Below are positions 57,146 through 64,000 of a DNA stretch of 64,000 nt, piece by piece (positions within the stretch are counted from its first letter, which is position 1; every line of letters begins with the position of its first letter). The translations under genes and the position numbers were made by a program. The notes beneath the pieces are model-generated. The model ran no database searches, was not told the DNA's origin, and worked only from the letters and a program-made list of their open reading frames with translations. This DNA is from Sinorhizobium garamanticum. GTDB taxonomy: Bacteria > Pseudomonadota > Alphaproteobacteria > Rhizobiales > Rhizobiaceae. Location of the stretch: positions 3,913,001 through 3,977,000 of the forward strand of contig NZ_CP120373.1 in assembly GCF_029892065.1 (NCBI RefSeq). Direction: 5' to 3'.

Positions 57146-57832
57146 TTACTTCGATGCTTCGGCGCGCACGCCGGCAGGGCGCGGAGCGCCTTCCGGGGTG
57201 CCGGACTTAATGGCGTCGCGAACGACGATCCAGGCACCCTTGGAGCCGGGGACTGCACCCTTGACCAAGATCAGGCCACGGTCTTCGTCCGTCGATACGA
57301 CTTCCAGGTTCTGGGTGGTAACGCGGGTCTGGCCCATGTGGCCGGCCATGCGCTTGCCCTTCCAAACACGGCCCGGATCCTGGTTGGAACCGGTAGAACC
57401 ATGCGAGCGGTGCGATACGGAAACGCCGTGCGTGGCGCGCAGACCGCCGAAGTTGTGGCGCTTGATGGCGCCGGCGAAGCCCTTACCGATCGTCGTACCG
57501 GTGACGTCGACGAGCTGGCCTGCGACGAAGTGGCTGGCCGTCAGCTCGGAGCCGATATCGATCATGTTGTCCGCGGAAACGCGGAACTCGACGAGCTTCG
57601 CCTTCGGCTCGACGTTCGCAGCAGCAAAATGGCCGCGCATGGCCTTCGGCGTATTCTTGACCTTCGAACGACCTGCACCCAGCTGAACTGCGGTATAGCC
57701 GTTCTTGTCTTCCGTGCGGTGGGCCACTACCTGGCAGTTCTCCAGCCGCAATACTGTTACCGGGATATGCTCACCGGCGTCGTTGTAGACGCGGGTCATT
57801 CCCACCTTCTGTGCAATCACACCTGAACGCAT
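57146..57832 (-). CDS. rplC: 50S ribosomal protein L3
   Basis: The 228-aa L3 begins [28 protein letters not shown] and has the central tip [28 protein letters not shown] that reaches the peptidyl-transferase centre. ATG 57832 is the family start; the frame open to 57919 is an unconserved extension. A 121-bp gap separates it from rpsJ, longer than usual. Confidence 0.97.
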   Translation of the reverse strand: MRSGVIAQKVGMTRVYNDAGEHIPVTVLRLENCQVVAHRTEDKNGYTAVQLGAGRSKVKNTPKAMRGHFAAANVEPKAKLVEFRVSADNMIDIGSELTASHFVAGQLVDVTGTTIGKGFAGAIKRHNFGGLRATHGVSVSHRSHGSTGSNQDPGRVWKGKRMAGHMGQTRVTTQNLEVVSTDEDRGLILVKGAVPGSKGAWIVVRDAIKSGTPEGAPRPAGVRAEASK

Positions 57833-57953
57833 CGGTTCACGCCTCTTGTTTAGGGTTCCCGTCCGGTGCCTCTTGCACCTTCCGGTTTCCTGTTCCTGGA
57901 AGCCGTTGGATAACTCCACGTACCTTCCTTGTTATTTCGGCTTGCGCCGGACC

Positions 57954-58262
57954 TTAGAGCTTGATCTCGACGTCGACGCCAGCGGCCAGATCGAGCTTCA
58001 TCAGCGCATCAACCGTCTGAGGGGTCGGATCAACGATATCGAGAAGACGCTTGTGCGTGCGCATCTCAAACTGTTCGCGGCTCTTCTTGTCGACGTGCGG
58101 CGACCGGTTGACCGTGAATTTTTCAATCCGGGTCGGAAGCGGCACGGGCCCGCGCACACTCGCACCGGTGCGCTTGGCCGTCGACACGATTTCGCGCGTG
58201 GAGGCATCGAGGATCCGGTGATCAAACGCCTTGAGGCGGATGCGGATATTCTGGCCGTTCAT
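57954..58262 (-). CDS. rpsJ: 30S ribosomal protein S10
   Basis: The 102-aa S10 begins [20 protein letters not shown] and has [47 protein letters not shown]. Besides its ribosomal role, S10 partners NusB in antitermination. ATG 58262 is the family start. It is the first gene after the tuf terminator, so it probably starts the S10 transcription unit. Confidence 0.98.
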
Positions 58263-58349
58263 TCGACTTGTCCTTGCTCGTGTTTCCCGTATGCCTCTTA
58301 AAGGCACACACTTAAACTTCTGAATTCGTTACGCTCTGCCGCTTCTTTC

Positions 58350-58384
58350 AAAAATCGCAGGGACATGGGAGACCATGTCCCTGC
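58350..58384 (-). terminator. Strong terminator after tuf
   Basis: On the minus strand GCAGGGACATGG (58384-58373) pairs perfectly with CCATGTCCCTGC (58368-58357) around a TCTC loop, followed by GATTTTTG. A second small stem (AAACGGC/GCCGTTT) precedes it. It marks the end of the str operon before rpsJ. Confidence 0.88.
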
Positions 58385-58408
58385 CGAAACGGCAAAGCCG
58401 TTTTCTTG

Positions 58409-59584
<1,176 letters not shown>

Positions 59585-59655
59585 TTCCGGCTCTCCGTTT
59601 TCTGTCCCCTAGAGGGGAAATCTTTTCATTCTGTTTCAGCGCGAGGCTATTCCGG

Positions 59656-61755
<2,100 letters not shown>

Positions 61756-61785
61756 GAGAGACTGCCTTTCAGGACCTGTTCCAGA

Positions 61786-62268
<483 letters not shown>

Positions 62269-62313
62269 TCAACTTTTAAAAACTTGACCAGCGAAATGGC
62301 GCCGGTTGCGATG

Positions 62314-62685
62314 TTATTTCGGACGCTTCGCGCCGTACTTGGAGCGGCGCTGCTTGCGGTTCTTCACACCCTGCGTATCGAGAACGCCACGGATGATGTG
62401 GTAACGAACACCCGGAAGGTCCTTTACACGGCCGCCGCGGATCATGACCACGGAGTGCTCCTGCAGGTTGTGGCCTTCGCCCGGAATATAGCCGATGACT
62501 TCGAAGCCGTTCGTCAGGCGGATCTTCGCAACCTTACGCAGAGCCGAGTTCGGCTTCTTCGGGGTCGTCGTGTAGACGCGGGTGCAAACGCCGCGCTTCT
62601 GCGGGTTTTCCTGCAGAGCAGGAACCTTGTTGCGCTTTACCTGTGCCAGACGCGGCTTGCGGATCAGCTGGTTTACGGTAGGCAT
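62314..62685 (-). CDS. rpsL: 30S ribosomal protein S12
   Basis: The 123-aa S12 begins [20 protein letters not shown] and has [61 protein letters not shown] spread over its decoding-centre part. Lys in KKPNSALRK is the wild-type form linked to streptomycin sensitivity in other species. It is the first gene of the str operon, with a leader of about 260 bases. Confidence 0.98.
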   Translation of the reverse strand: MPTVNQLIRKPRLAQVKRNKVPALQENPQKRGVCTRVYTTTPKKPNSALRKVAKIRLTNGFEVIGYIPGEGHNLQEHSVVMIRGGRVKDLPGVRYHIIRGVLDTQGVKNRKQRRSKYGAKRPK

Positions 62686-62951
62686 GTAACCATCCCTTAC
62701 AAAATCTTGTCTCGTTACCCTTTCGGGCGGATCGTTGCCGTCGCCGGCGGTCTCGAACGCCTATGAAATGCGCAAAAGGAGGGCCGATCCGCCTTTTCGC
62801 AGATGGCCCCACCAAAAGCAGAGGACGCCCTATTTCGCGCGTCTTGCGTGCAGCATTTTGTCGTCAGCGTGCGTTTCGAACCTTGTTTGAGGCGAACTCC
62901 AGAACGCGTCGTTCCGAACCAGCCAGCCTCACATGGGCTCCGATGCGGCGG

Positions 62952-62980
62952 GGTGTACTGATTTCGGGGCCATCCGTCAA
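62952..62980 (-). promoter_or_regulatory. Putative promoter of the str operon
   Basis: On the minus strand TTGACG (62980-62975) and TACACC (62957-62952) are 17 bases apart, near the alphaproteobacterial CTTGAC-N17-CTATAT pattern. It sits about 267 bp before rpsL in the 585-bp gap 62686-63270. That gap also holds a hairpin GCGAAAAGG/CCTTTTGCGC (about 62770-62800), which may be part of the rpsL leader. Confidence 0.5.
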
Positions 62981-63206
62981 GGGCAATTAAGAAATATTCT
63001 GGCCTGCGCAGCCCTGTCATACCTGGAAAACAAGGCTTTGACAGCAACTCTGTCCGGCAGCGATCGCAACTTGGCGCCTTAACCCGGATATTGTCCCTCG
63101 CAATTAAGGAATCAGCAACTTCTTTCTGAGCGTTTTCCACGATCACGGGTCGGCGAAGCCGGTCGGCTGATTCTCACCTCTGTTTCCCATTTTTCTATTT
63201 CTTTCG

Positions 63207-63228
63207 CGCGCAGTCGACGCGCAGTCGA
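63207..63228 (+). repeat. Tandem 11-bp direct repeat
   Basis: CGCGCAGTCGA occurs twice back to back (63207-63217, 63218-63228), about one helical turn apart. It lies 43-64 bp upstream of the 98-aa gene's start, in its likely promoter. Confidence 0.5.
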
Positions 63229-63270
63229 AAAGCACGCTAAGATCGCCGTTAAAACTCGAAAGGACATTCC

Positions 63271-63567
63271 ATGCCCGTTACGCCGGACAACGACAACGTG
63301 CCAGACGAACCGCTGGTTTTCATCATTATTGGCAAGGCCTACGAAGCCGACGGCGACGACGAGGGTATCGACATCCACGTGATGCTCAGGGCGCCAGACG
63401 ACGACACCGCTGTCCGCGAGGCGCTCAATGCGCTCGCCGAAGAGGGCTTTCTCCAGGCCGATCTCGACCAGATCGGAACCTTGACCGAGATTCCGGATGA
63501 GGAACCACACGCCTCTGCCTATCAGGGCGCACTCGAAGGTGAGGTGGCGATCATTCGTTTCGCATAA
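63271..63567 (+). CDS. Conserved hypothetical acidic protein (98 aa)
   Basis: No family is recognised. The product is strongly acidic (TPDNDNVPDEP, DGDDEGIDIHV, DDDTAVREALNALAEEG), soluble and without a signal peptide. Its pattern of strand-helix-strand (VFIIIGKAYEA, VMLRAPDDDTAVREALNALAEEG, VAIIRFA) suggests a small alpha/beta fold. AAAGGAC lies 5-11 bases before ATG 63271. It is transcribed against the ribosomal supercluster, between rpsL and rpoC, and shares a terminator region with rpoC. Confidence 0.75.
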   Translation: MPVTPDNDNVPDEPLVFIIIGKAYEADGDDEGIDIHVMLRAPDDDTAVREALNALAEEGFLQADLDQIGTLTEIPDEEPHASAYQGALEGEVAIIRFA

Positions 63568-63593
63568 CCGGGCCGCGCGATCGGCCAGAAAGA

Positions 63594-63626
63594 TAAAGCC
63601 GCCCGGATCGCTCCGGGCGGCTTCTT
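63594..63626. terminator. Bidirectional terminator between the 98-aa gene and rpoC
   Basis: AAGCCGCCCGGA (63596-63607) pairs perfectly with TCCGGGCGGCTT (63612-63623) around a 4-base loop. T-rich sequence follows on the plus strand (cttctttgttttt), and rpoC ends 47 bp away on the minus strand. Confidence 0.85.
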
Positions 63627-63669
63627 TGTTTTTGAAAGAGCGGGCGCTCTTCGCGCCCTCCCCTTGCGG

Positions 63670-64000
<331 letters not shown>

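Overview
The window is chromosomal DNA of an alphaproteobacterium of the Rhizobiales, most likely a Sinorhizobium (Ensifer) close to S. meliloti or S. medicae. The evidence is the high GC content, the gene families and their order (rpoC, one 98-aa gene, rpsL-rpsG-fusA-tuf, then S10-spc-alpha), and about ten copies of a RIME-like intergenic mosaic repeat of the kind described in Sinorhizobium. It looks like core chromosome. No prophage, integrase, insertion-sequence transposase or CRISPR array is visible.

Left part (1-16.7 kb): the 3'-truncated thrS lies on the minus strand behind a RIME-like repeat that is split by a 272-bp MITE-like element. A minus-strand run follows (DUF1697, DUF2267, yidD, a NifU/IscU-like protein), divergent from folE and hisI. 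Then come a patatin-like phospholipase, a CBS-pair protein, a rhomboid protease, a PAS protein, a tandem PilZ protein, a LapG-family (BTLCP) cysteine peptidase with phased upstream repeats, a D,D-carboxypeptidase with a SPOR domain, and L-serine dehydratase.

Middle part (16.7-43.5 kb): mostly small metabolic and membrane genes. Highlights are a 33-aa membrane microprotein, a DUF1624 protein coupled to an ICMT-like methyltransferase, a MerR regulator, mgtE, a peptide-deformylase homologue that has lost two metal ligands, and the prkA-yeaH-spoVR stress operon behind an EcfG-type promoter. Further right are tRNA-Leu(GAG), lipB, the formaldehyde genes adhC and fghA, fluC, an RluC-type pseudouridine synthase with a HAD phosphatase and an ATP12 chaperone, sugE/gdx behind a guanidine-II (mini-ykkC) riboswitch, a degP-rarA pair with a 4-nt overlap, and msrPQ.

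Right part (43.5-64 kb): one continuous minus-strand ribosomal supercluster, read from high to low coordinates: rpsL, rpsG, fusA, tuf, then rpsJ to rplQ including secY, adk and rpoA. Terminator-like hairpins after tuf, rplN, rplO and rpsM suggest several transcription units. The window ends inside the 3' part of rpoC. A lone plus-strand gene for a 98-aa acidic protein sits between rpoC and rpsL.
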